From a virus, in the IMG/VR virus record IMGVR_UViG_3300017729_000002, positions 1 to 61,035 of that record: a stretch of DNA of 61,035 nt; one strand, 5' to 3'. The translations under genes were made by a program, and so were the position numbers. Positions 54,679 to 61,035 of this stretch are shown piece by piece. Position 1 is the first letter of the stretch. Each line of letters starts with the position of its first letter. The notes beneath the pieces are model-generated. The model did no database searches. It was not told the origin of the DNA and saw nothing but the letters and a program-made list of their open reading frames with translations.

Positions 54679-56955
54679 TTATGACCTAGCGTCTTCTTGG
54701 AACTTCATGGCGGCTTCAGCGTCGCGGATGGCTTGATCCTGCTCGTGCTTTTGTTGCTTGATGGCCATCTCGAGCTCAGCCTTCTGCTGCATAATCTGCA
54801 TCTGGACTTGGGCTGCCTCCATCTTTGGATCTGGTGCTTGTTGTTCACCGCCCTGCTGCTGTTGCATCATGGCTTCTTCCTCAGTCATCTGCTGCTGGGC
54901 TTGGGCTGCATCACGTTCTTCTTTCTGCATTGCCTTGGCGGTGTTGTTAATCATTTCTTCACCATACTGTAGAGCCTGCTTAGCCTGTGCGACTAGTCCC
55001 TCAAGTGCAGGTTCCGCAGATGCGAACTGTGTATGCTCGGCAACGTGCTGATACATGGACTGAAGCACTGGCATTGACTGCATTGGGTCGGCTTGTCCTG
55101 TGTTTAATGCTTCAATTAGCTGTCCAAAGACCTGTAAGTGGATAGGTAAGTGGGTTCCATGTAGCTCAGATGACAATACTGGGATAGGTTCACCCTTAGA
55201 AATGTGTCCATTCTCGATGATCGCCATCTTATTGTCCACTGTTTCACGTGGAACATCTACTTGTGGGGCATATCTATCAGCAATATCGGCTCCAACACGG
55301 GTAGCTACGATGTCACGTGTGAGGTTTGCACGCCCAACTTCGTCAAATGAGCCACTAATTGCGTTCAATTCACGTAAGGAAGCCAGTCTGTTAGCCCTAG
55401 ATCCGTCTCCGATAGCTCTAACTGCTGTAGTTCTGGCTGTATCGAGGCTGTTAATGAACTCTTTTGGTACGCCACGAGCCTCACAACGCTTGAAAAAGTC
55501 TGAAATGCGCTTGTCTTTAGGTGATTTGATGATGCGTTTGACCACTTGACGGAGTAATCTACCCCAAGATGCGTAGAATAAGTTCAATGCAGCACCACTT
55601 AACTGGGTGCTAATGTCCATATCGCTAACAACTTGATCCTTATTCCTGTATGGTGAACTCTGATTCGGGCCATATGGGGACTGTGTGTCCGTATTCATGG
55701 CCAATTGGTTCTGCATATCCGATAAAGCGGGCTGCACAGCCTGAGATAAGTTAGGAATTGCCTTCTCAATGATGTTCACATTGGGTGAAAGCACGGCATA
55801 TGAGCCATAAAATGTCATATCGAGCTCCTCAAGAGCGCGACTTGACTCAGGTTGCAGCATTACGGCGGAGCTAATCATGGCTCCGTCGATCATTTGGCAA
55901 CGTAGTCTGTTAGATGTTTGAATGTGAGAGAAGATTCTCTGCCCTAATCCGCGGATCGAGTGGTATGTGCCGTTAGATCCGACGCCATATGTAAACATCA
56001 CGTATGCTTCTTCAGCAGACTTGTAGCGTGATGGCTTCTCATAGAGAAATTCTTTGGGGCTAGACTCGGCGCATGAGTAATGAGACAGGCTCCCGTCAAC
56101 TTCACGGACAAGATAATGCAGAACCGATACGGTGGGGTTCTCTACGCCAATATATAAGTCGTTATTCTTGAGCTCGGCCTGTAAAGCCTCGTAATTACCA
56201 TCAACAGAACCACCTGAGAACGACCCACGCCCCGTGGTGGTCACATTCTTAGTCATGACGCGCTTTACCTCGGCGACATTCCAACCAACTTTAGCAGCTG
56301 CTTCAGGGTCTTTAATAAAATTGTTTAACTCATGGAGGTGATAGCTGCGACGAATGACTGACACGTCGATGGCTTCCTCTGTTGCGGGGGTCTGACGAGG
56401 GATTAGAATGTCCTCAAAGGATCCTACCCTAAACTGCCAGCCTTCAGGGGAGTCAAAGTATGCTACGCCGACACCGTGCTTAATAAATGTTGTGCAAAGT
56501 CGAAGGTAGTTACTGTGAAACTCGGGCCACGACTTTAGTAGCTGAGTAATCTCTGAGCTAACTATGTCTTCCCACTCATGGCGTTGGGCGTCTTCACCGA
56601 GTGTGCCTTTAACATTAACGAACTTCTCCAATGAGGAGTATAGGTCTACGTAAGCTGACAAAGAGATATCAAGCAAACGCTGAGATTCTCCGAAGTTTAA
56701 GTTTGTTTTCTGACCTTGTCCAGAGGCGTTGAGCTTAGCTTGCGAGTATGGGGCTGAGCCATCAAACATGCCGTCGATTCGGGCACGCTGCAATGCTGAC
56801 TGTTTGTCTGCATCCTTGAGGCGGTTGTATACTGCTAAAGCGGACGTTACATCTTTGAGTCTGCGTGCTTTGGTTCCGTCTTCCTTAACCCCCATCGTGA
56901 GCCCTAGCTCATCTATTACGTCTAGGGATTTGGGTTGCTTTGTTTTGTCAGCCAT
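54679..56955 (-). CDS. Portal protein
   Basis: 758 residues. The size, position before scaffold and capsid, and long helices fit a podovirus-type portal. Conserved-looking parts include LNFGESQRLLDISLSAYVDLYSSLE near 90, FRVGSFEDILIPR near 180, and SSPYRNKDQVVSDMDISTQLSGAALNLFYASWGRLLRQV near 440. The C-terminal 100 residues form a Gln/Met/Ala-rich coiled coil (EEERDAAQAQQQMTEEEAMMQ) that may extend as a barrel into the head. No ATP-binding motif. Confidence 0.8.
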   Translation of the reverse strand: MADKTKQPKSLDVIDELGLTMGVKEDGTKARRLKDVTSALAVYNRLKDADKQSALQRARIDGMFDGSAPYSQAKLNASGQGQKTNLNFGESQRLLDISLSAYVDLYSSLEKFVNVKGTLGEDAQRHEWEDIVSSEITQLLKSWPEFHSNYLRLCTTFIKHGVGVAYFDSPEGWQFRVGSFEDILIPRQTPATEEAIDVSVIRRSYHLHELNNFIKDPEAAAKVGWNVAEVKRVMTKNVTTTGRGSFSGGSVDGNYEALQAELKNNDLYIGVENPTVSVLHYLVREVDGSLSHYSCAESSPKEFLYEKPSRYKSAEEAYVMFTYGVGSNGTYHSIRGLGQRIFSHIQTSNRLRCQMIDGAMISSAVMLQPESSRALEELDMTFYGSYAVLSPNVNIIEKAIPNLSQAVQPALSDMQNQLAMNTDTQSPYGPNQSSPYRNKDQVVSDMDISTQLSGAALNLFYASWGRLLRQVVKRIIKSPKDKRISDFFKRCEARGVPKEFINSLDTARTTAVRAIGDGSRANRLASLRELNAISGSFDEVGRANLTRDIVATRVGADIADRYAPQVDVPRETVDNKMAIIENGHISKGEPIPVLSSELHGTHLPIHLQVFGQLIEALNTGQADPMQSMPVLQSMYQHVAEHTQFASAEPALEGLVAQAKQALQYGEEMINNTAKAMQKEERDAAQAQQQMTEEEAMMQQQQGGEQQAPDPKMEAAQVQMQIMQQKAELEMAIKQQKHEQDQAIRDAEAAMKFQEDARS

Positions 56956-57002
56956 AAGATGTTGGGGATGTTACTATTTTATATTGAAGTGGTCAAGGTG
57001 CA

Positions 57003-57272
57003 TTACCACTTGACCTTATTCGCCCAGTATGCCGCTGACATCTTGCCTTTATCGATGTTCTTTTTATGGCGAGCTTTGAATGATGCTTGGCGCTTGGTGG
57101 GTTGCTTGTCACCTGTCACACCCTGTTGTCCAAAATGGATAACCTTAGTCTCGCCGTCTTCACTCGCCATGACGACGTGGCTCTTGGTTTTGTGCTTGGG
57201 TGTGCGCTTGGGTTTATTGACCCCAGAAAGACCGAGTCTTTTTATAGTGGCTTTGACGCGATCAGAAGGCAT
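57003..57272 (-). CDS. Small basic phage protein (DUF6321-like)
   Basis: 89 residues, very basic. It carries RVKATIKRLGLSGVNKPKRT near the start and VIHFGQQGVTGDK and MSAAYWANKVKW at the end. This matches a conserved small phage protein often found near portal genes. Its opening M-P-S-D-R-V-K-A-T is shared with the next upstream gene. It may bind nucleic acid or the head-tail connector. Confidence 0.7.
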   Translation of the reverse strand: MPSDRVKATIKRLGLSGVNKPKRTPKHKTKSHVVMASEDGETKVIHFGQQGVTGDKQPTKRQASFKARHKKNIDKGKMSAAYWANKVKW

Positions 57273-57274
57273 GT

Positions 57275-57469
57275 CTAATACTTGGTTGTGCCCTTCGCTT
57301 TGTCATAAACCTCATTAGCAGCCGTCGTCATTTTCCCACGCATTTGTTCTTTACGGGCTTTCTTACGTTGGTCCCTGTCACGCTTGGAAGCACTACTTGT
57401 CATAGGCTTGGGGCTACCACTTGAAAGACCTATGCTTTTTGCTGTTGCTTTAACTTTATCTGAGTGCAT
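57275..57469 (-). CDS. Small basic protein related to its neighbour
   Basis: 64 residues from ATG 57469; a TTG at 57487 is possible. It starts MHSDKVKATAKSIGLSSGSP, paralogous to the opening of the following gene, and continues with a Lys/Arg-rich helix (KRDRDQRKKARKEQMRGKM). Probably nucleic-acid or virion associated. Function unknown. Confidence 0.6.
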   Translation of the reverse strand: MHSDKVKATAKSIGLSSGSPKPMTSSASKRDRDQRKKARKEQMRGKMTTAANEVYDKAKGTTKY

Positions 57470-57479
57470 GTGAATAACC

Positions 57480-57701
57480 TTACACAAGTTCTACCCAATC
57501 GTCAATCCTCGATCCTGCGTCCTTCGACTCGAGGTTGCCCTCGATGAAAGATTGAAGTGCAAGGGTCTCTGACTTGGTTAGCTTGGTGACGGAAATGTAT
57601 CCCGACGACCTCCATGCTTTTACTATCTCCACAATACCGTTCTCCCATCGAAATGATAGGCGGTAGTTCTCGGCTTCGTATTGGTCTGTTTGTCTTTTCA
57701 T
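57480..57701 (-). CDS. Hypothetical small protein
   Basis: 73 residues, mixed beta and helix (NYRLSFRWENGIVEIVKAWRSSGYISV), no known motif. Its ATG overlaps the preceding stop (TAATG). It lies in the nuclease and small-gene block before the portal. Function unknown. Confidence 0.5.
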   Translation of the reverse strand: MKRQTDQYEAENYRLSFRWENGIVEIVKAWRSSGYISVTKLTKSETLALQSFIEGNLESKDAGSRIDDWVELV

Positions 57702-58042
57702 TAGTCTTTTGGGTATGGTTCAGCTAGACCTTCGTCCAGCAATAGTTGATTCATGCTTACTCCATCTAAATATATTGTCCCGAGCCAACGGCCATATTTG
57801 CCTGACTTGTCTCTGTAGGATTCTAAGGTCACCTCCCTACCACTAATCAGGTTCCTGAGTCGGGCTGCTGCTACTAGCCCAGCGGCTCGCTCGTCTCCTC
57901 GTATCTCGGGGGTGTTGATACCGATAAGTCTAATCTTCTGATTCCTCATCCACATGTTGAACCCTAAGTCGATGTCTAGGGTCACGGAGTCGCCGTCGTA
58001 TACACTAGTGCATCGTGCGTTGTATGTATATTGTGTATTCAT
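57701..58042 (-). CDS. Staphylococcal nuclease-like (thermonuclease) protein
   Basis: 113 residues from ATG 58042, in ATGA overlap with the HNH gene. It has the SNase motifs: D-G-D-S in VYDGDSVTLDIDLG, R-L-I-G-I-N-T-P-E-I-R at about 42-52, and DKSGKYGRWLGTIYLDG near 80. The catalytic Asp, Arg and Glu positions are kept. Calcium-dependent cleavage of DNA and RNA is the family activity. No signal peptide, so it acts in the cytoplasm or is virion-borne. Confidence 0.82.
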   Translation of the reverse strand: MNTQYTYNARCTSVYDGDSVTLDIDLGFNMWMRNQKIRLIGINTPEIRGDERAAGLVAAARLRNLISGREVTLESYRDKSGKYGRWLGTIYLDGVSMNQLLLDEGLAEPYPKD

Positions 58043-58662
58043 TTTTTGTGTATTTTTTTGTGGCAAGGGATGCAAACCCCCATTAGCTCAAACATAAACT
58101 CGTCTCCAACATGATCATACGTCAGGTGATGTGCTTGTTGAGACTTTGCCTTTAAACACGCCTGACACAGTGGGTCACGCTTTAGTATTTTCTTACGCTT
58201 CTTAGCCCATTTTTTGGATTTTAAATACTCATTATACCACTCCCACCAGTCTGATTTTTCTCTTTCTTGGTCAGCAGCAGCTAGACTATAGCGGATCTCT
58301 GCTATCCTGTTACTCGCTGCCGCTGCTTTGCTCATTAATGTTTTTGTAGATAAAACATCTTCAAGCAGAGGCCAATCGTTATCCCATTCCAATCTTCGGA
58401 TGTCTTTCCCCTGACCTTTCTGGCCACAACCAAGACAAATGGGTACTACATTACTGTCACCAAATTTGTGGGTGTTGTAGCGGTTTTTAATTGTACCAAC
58501 AATTATCTCACCCATCGGAAGATCCCATTTGTTGGTGCCGACGCAATAGCAGAGCCTATTGCGGCCATATGGTTTATCATTACGCTCGCGTATAAGATAC
58601 TCAACGTCTGCGTTTGCCGCGTCTACTAATTTTATCGCTTCGTCTAGTGTTATTGTATTCAT
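58039..58662 (-). CDS. HNH endonuclease
   Basis: 207 residues. The C-terminal third has the HNH signature: CQACLKAKSQQAHHLTYDHVG, then MGVCIPCHKKIHKK, with paired Cys residues for zinc. Before it is a helical basic region YLKSKKWAKKRKKILKRDPL. The first half has further Cys pairs (IPICLGCGQKG) that may form a second zinc site. It is encoded next to the packaging genes; HNH enzymes here are often terminase-associated, or are homing endonucleases. Confidence 0.78.
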   Translation of the reverse strand: MNTITLDEAIKLVDAANADVEYLIRERNDKPYGRNRLCYCVGTNKWDLPMGEIIVGTIKNRYNTHKFGDSNVVPICLGCGQKGQGKDIRRLEWDNDWPLLEDVLSTKTLMSKAAAASNRIAEIRYSLAAADQEREKSDWWEWYNEYLKSKKWAKKRKKILKRDPLCQACLKAKSQQAHHLTYDHVGDEFMFELMGVCIPCHKKIHKK

Positions 58663-59198
58663 GATTTCATCTCTATGAGTTGTTGCATCCGTTCTTCCTG
58701 CATCTCTTTAAGCTGCTTGCGGCTGTAGGTGCGCGGTCGAAAAGATACGTCCCTTAGGTTAACGCGTTCAATGGGGCATCGGCCACTGGTCTCGTCTAAG
58801 TAATACTTTACCTCGCGGAAATATATACCTTGAGCGTCTTCAGTCTGATGGTAAACATTACCGCCGTGGTCTACTAAGTATAAACACCACAAGTCAGGTA
58901 TCTCTATAAACTGGGAACCTATCTCACGCGGTCTTCGCGGTAGCCACTCGTGGTCCTCTCCAGCTGCTATCAGCGCCTCCCTGCGTAGTGCTTGCGGGTT
59001 TCGACTTCTCCTCTTCCCATCGTCAAAAGTAATTTGCACTCGGAGTTCTTTCCAGTTTCTACCTTTACGAGAGGTGAGCGTGGTCTTAATTGGTTTGCGT
59101 GAGCCGCTCTTTAACAAGCGGTATACCTTGCCGTTGGAGGCAATCTGATACTTCGAGGCGTTTGGTATGGGGTAAAACTGTAGTGTGTCTTTACTCAT
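58659..59198 (-). CDS. NUMOD4-like protein
   Basis: 179 residues. The opening FYPIPNASKYQIASNGKVYRL matches the NUMOD4 module found in homing endonucleases, here without an attached nuclease domain; a second, weaker copy may be IEIPDLWCLYLVDHGGNVYH. It lies just before the HNH gene, so the two may act as a split homing-type pair. A sigma70-like promoter abuts the ATG. Function inferred. Confidence 0.6.
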   Translation of the reverse strand: MSKDTLQFYPIPNASKYQIASNGKVYRLLKSGSRKPIKTTLTSRKGRNWKELRVQITFDDGKRRSRNPQALRREALIAAGEDHEWLPRRPREIGSQFIEIPDLWCLYLVDHGGNVYHQTEDAQGIYFREVKYYLDETSGRCPIERVNLRDVSFRPRTYSRKQLKEMQEERMQQLIEMKS

Positions 59199-59204
59199 GT
59201 GGGT

Positions 59205-59232
59205 ATCCTACTAAAAACAGAGGGGGTGTCAA
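59205..59232 (-). promoter_or_regulatory. Promoter abutting the NUMOD4-like gene (leaderless)
   Basis: On the minus strand TTGACA (59232-59227), a 16-nt spacer, TAGGAT (59210-59205), then six bases and the ATG at 59198. The predicted start falls on the A of the ATG. The -35 is part of the direct repeat GATTGACACCCCCTCT. Confidence 0.55.
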
Positions 59233-59298
59233 TCCGTTTTTAACTCCAATTTTGTGCTCGGGGCTGTAGCCTATATTCTATATAGCCTAGCGGCTAAT

Positions 59299-59415
59299 AG
59301 AGATGACCACAACAACCCCTCTTCTTTTAGAAAGTTTTTATTCACTTTCTCCTTCTTAGAGGGAGAATATAGAAAAAAACTTTCTAAAAGAAAGGGGGTT
59401 GTTGTGGTCATCTCT
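59299..59415 (-). repeat. Long inverted repeat, 41-nt arms
   Basis: Arm 1 is 59299-59339 and arm 2 59375-59415; they are complementary over 41 nt with two mismatches. The 35-nt loop itself can form a TTCTCC/GGGAGAA stem. Directly repeated sequence lies on both sides. It could be a structured RNA, a strong terminator, a replication or packaging site, or the remnant of a small element. Confidence 0.85.
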
Positions 59416-59539
59416 CTTTTTATTTAGCCCTTACCCTATATAGCCCACAGGCCCATAGAGGGGGTGTCAATCAGTAAAAACACACCTTAAAATAAACGCA
59501 AACTACTTGCATTAAGGATCTAATGTATTCACTTTGTAG

Positions 59540-59653
59540 TTACTTCAGCAGCAAATAGGCGATAATCACCCCTATCCAAAAGCCTAACCAGAGCAACCCA
59601 ATCATTATAAGGCACGCCCCTTCCTGCGCTTTGTTTATTTCATCGTCTTTCAT
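59540..59653 (-). CDS. 37-residue membrane protein
   Basis: MKDDEINKAQEGACLIMIGL, then a hydrophobic stretch to the end: one TM helix of about 22 residues with an acidic N-terminus. The ATG overlaps the stop of the metallopeptidase-like gene (TAATG). Function unknown. Confidence 0.5.
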   Translation of the reverse strand: MKDDEINKAQEGACLIMIGLLWLGFWIGVIIAYLLLK

Positions 59654-59967
59654 TATTTTGGTTTTAAGTGTTTGTGTTCCAAAATCCACGGTATAATTAG
59701 GTTCTCGACGCACCTTACATACGCCTCCTCCTCATTACGCTCCATGTATGCGATACCCGTTATTCGGAATATCATATGCGACACCTCATGTATAAGCGTG
59801 AGCCAGTGCTGCTTCGGGTCATCTATACACTTCAGAGATAGGAAGATGGTGAGCTGGTCATTGTCACACAGACCCCACTCCTCTATATCTGAATACCGAA
59901 CCTTGATCCATTTACCTAGAACCTTGATTCGTTTGACCTTGCTGCCCTTCTCAAGTTCTTTCTTCAT
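59653..59967 (-). CDS. Small zincin-like metallopeptidase
   Basis: 104 residues. HEVSH near residues 59-63 is an HExxH zinc site within LTLIHEVSHMIFRITG, followed by NEEEAYVRCVENL, which may supply the third ligand. The length and layout match small phage IrrE/SprT-type peptidases. Substrates in such families are often repressors or host proteins; none is known here. It overlaps the neighbouring gene by 17 nt. Confidence 0.72.
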   Translation of the reverse strand: MKKELEKGSKVKRIKVLGKWIKVRYSDIEEWGLCDNDQLTIFLSLKCIDDPKQHWLTLIHEVSHMIFRITGIAYMERNEEEAYVRCVENLIIPWILEHKHLKPK

Positions 59968-60205
59968 CCGTCATCGTGATAAAGCAAGGTGTTGATTCGC
60001 CGAGCCATGCACCTATCTGGTTAAACTCAAAGAACTCTTCCGCCTCCTCGTAGTCCATTCCGTCCTTCATATGTGCCTTGATGACTTTGTCACGGTCGTA
60101 GCACACGATAGGCGGCTGCCCAAATCGCTCTACTACACCTACGATGCACTCGTCATACCCATCCATAATGAGCATGTCCTCTGTAATTTCATCTTCTAAT
60201 ATCAT
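59951..60205 (-). CDS. Conserved small phage protein
   Basis: 84 residues, acidic. MDGYDECIVGVVERFGQPPIVCYD and YEEAEEFFEFNQIGAWLGESTPCF are typical of a small protein seen in many phages, without known function. It overlaps the preceding gene by 4 nt (ATGA) and the next by 17. Confidence 0.7.
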   Translation of the reverse strand: MILEDEITEDMLIMDGYDECIVGVVERFGQPPIVCYDRDKVIKAHMKDGMDYEEAEEFFEFNQIGAWLGESTPCFITMTDEERT

Positions 60206-60606
60206 GACTTTTTGTTGTAAGGGCTAATTGGTGCTTCGCCTCGGTCTTCGAGTGTGCGTTGCAATAGTGCTAATGCCCGCCACGCAACTTTCGCTGCATG
60301 TAGAATACCATCATCATCGAGCTGGTCATACTGCATCAGGTGTCTGACTAGGCAGTCCGACTCATCGGTAGACTTCTCCCTCGCCCAATGGAGCGGTTCA
60401 CCTGCGTTGTGTTGGTCGTTTCCTGTCTTACTACACTTAGCTACCAGCCACAGTGCATCTGGGAAGTAGTTAAGCACTCCACTAAATATAGGCGCTTGCT
60501 TCCGTTCGTAACCCTTGTTAAAGCCTCCTTCGTCCTGTAGATAAGGCTTCGAGTCGCCTTCACCGACCCCTATACTGGACCATCCTTTCTTTTGTTTATC
60601 GCTCAT
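60202..60606 (-). CDS. dATP/dGTP diphosphohydrolase N-terminal domain-like protein
   Basis: 134 residues. It matches the DUF5664-type family: LNYFPDALWLVAKCSKTGNDQ, PLHWAREKSTDE, CLVRHLMQYDQLDDDGILHA and AKVAWRALALLQ. The His and Asp residues in RHLMQYDQLDDDGILH suggest a metal site. It may hydrolyse nucleoside triphosphates or adjust the dNTP pool during replication. It overlaps the neighbouring small basic gene by 11 nt. Confidence 0.68.
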   Translation of the reverse strand: MSDKQKKGWSSIGVGEGDSKPYLQDEGGFNKGYERKQAPIFSGVLNYFPDALWLVAKCSKTGNDQHNAGEPLHWAREKSTDESDCLVRHLMQYDQLDDDGILHAAKVAWRALALLQRTLEDRGEAPISPYNKKS

Positions 60607-60829
60607 TGTTCTTTTTAGCTTTGCGTTTTAGGTAGTATTCATGCTGGTACTTCTTCTGTTTAGATACGTAATCGGGGTCCTTAAGTCTTTTCTCAGCTCT
60701 CTCTTGTAGGATTATTTCCCTTTTAGCATAATATCGCTCTTTGGCATACCTCAATCTAGCGCGTCTATTCTTCTGGTAGTACAGCCGCTTCTTCTTGAGG
60801 GTCGCTTCTGGTGTTTTCTTATCGGGCAT
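60596..60829 (-). CDS. Small very basic protein
   Basis: 77 residues, about 40% Lys and Arg with many Tyr (LYYQKNRRARLRYAKERYYAK), all helical; probably binds nucleic acid. It is the first gene of the right-hand minus-strand operon and sits directly on a promoter, so its mRNA may be leaderless. Function unknown. Confidence 0.6.
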   Translation of the reverse strand: MPDKKTPEATLKKKRLYYQKNRRARLRYAKERYYAKREIILQERAEKRLKDPDYVSKQKKYQHEYYLKRKAKKNNER

Positions 60830-60834
60830 GACTT

Positions 60835-60862
60835 AGATTACCCACCACCACACTTGTGTCAA
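60835..60862 (-). promoter_or_regulatory. Promoter of the right minus-strand operon (leaderless)
   Basis: On the minus strand the consensus TTGACA (60862-60857), a 16-nt spacer and TAATCT (60840-60835), then five bases and the ATG at 60829. The predicted start falls at the ATG. Confidence 0.6.
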
Positions 60863-60892
60863 GTCTTTGTGATTCCCATTAATTTTTTCATA

Positions 60893-60914
60893 TGCGTGTA
60901 TATATACACACGCA
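60893..60914. repeat. Inverted repeat near the right end
   Basis: TGCGTGT (60893-60899) and ACACGCA (60908-60914) flank an AT-rich loop (ATATATAC), about 30 nt upstream of the promoter. It could be an operator. From 60863 to the right end no gene is evident. Confidence 0.5.
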
Positions 60915-61035
60915 CGACCCGCAAAAAACCCGCACACCCCCCGTGGCGTCCCACAACTTCGCACAACGTATGTAATGCCAGATCCTAAGTCCTTGATCCT
61001 GAGACAGTTACCAGAATAGGGCTGTGGAACAATCG

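Larger units (their letters stand above)
59199..59539. other. 341-nt intergenic region with direct and inverted repeats
   Basis: No gene. It holds the promoter of the NUMOD4-like gene, a 16-nt direct repeat at 59219-59234 and 59457-59472 (-35 region), a second repeated stretch (CTATATAGCC...ATAGAG near 59277 and 59436), and the long inverted repeat between them. Confidence 0.75.

Noticed and set aside
60202-60606. Sign of a 2-aminoadenine (Z) genome because of the dATP/dGTP diphosphohydrolase-like protein
   Set aside because: No PurZ-like gene was found, and the protein alone is not diagnostic.

Overview
The window looks like most or all of the genome of a tailed dsDNA bacteriophage of about 61 kb. 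It carries a large terminase, portal, scaffold and major capsid protein, tail fibres, a lysis cassette, and a replication set (family A DNA polymerase, primase-helicase, SF2 helicase, RuvC-like resolvase, RecB-like nuclease). I saw no tape-measure, tail-tube or sheath gene. Together with one enormous internal-type protein this suggests a short-tailed (podovirus-like) virion, but that is inference. No integrase, tRNA or bacterial housekeeping gene was seen.

Layout. (1) 1-7.3 kb, plus strand: a three-gene module (unknown coiled-coil protein, MoxR/CobS-like AAA+ ATPase, HExxH metallopeptidase-VWA protein). Each gene is bounded by a copy of the palindrome GTGATACCGTATCAC. About a dozen small early genes follow, among them a MarR-like wHTH protein, a DnaA domain IV-like protein and a recently duplicated small gene. 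(2) 7.4-25.1 kb, minus strand: the large terminase, three probable virion genes and a single 4,390-codon gene for a polyvalent, probably injected protein. (3) 25.1-34.2 kb, plus strand: a terminase small subunit-like HTH protein and the replication and recombination genes. (4) 34.1-60.8 kb, minus strand: read from 60.8 kb downward, small metabolic genes and nucleases (dATP/dGTP diphosphohydrolase-like, zincin, NUMOD4-like, HNH, staphylococcal nuclease), then portal, PD-(D/E)XK protein, scaffold, capsid, fibres and lectin-like proteins, a sulfotransferase, the lysis genes, and tail proteins.

Host signals. Almost no gene is preceded by a Shine-Dalgarno sequence; leaders are A/C-rich. Recognisable promoters are sigma70-like (TTGACx, 16-17 nt, TAnnnT). 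At least three place the predicted transcription start at or within a base or so of the ATG, which suggests leaderless mRNAs. Many genes within operons overlap as ATGA or TAATG, so translation is probably coupled. This combination argues against an enterobacterial-type host and would fit a lineage with weak SD use (for example some Verrucomicrobiota or Bacteroidota). The sequence does not settle which.

The best candidates for an undescribed system are the palindrome-bounded MoxR/VWA module at the left end, the giant polyvalent protein with its repeated LQ-S/A-A/G-I linkers, and the 41-bp-arm inverted repeat at 59.3 kb.
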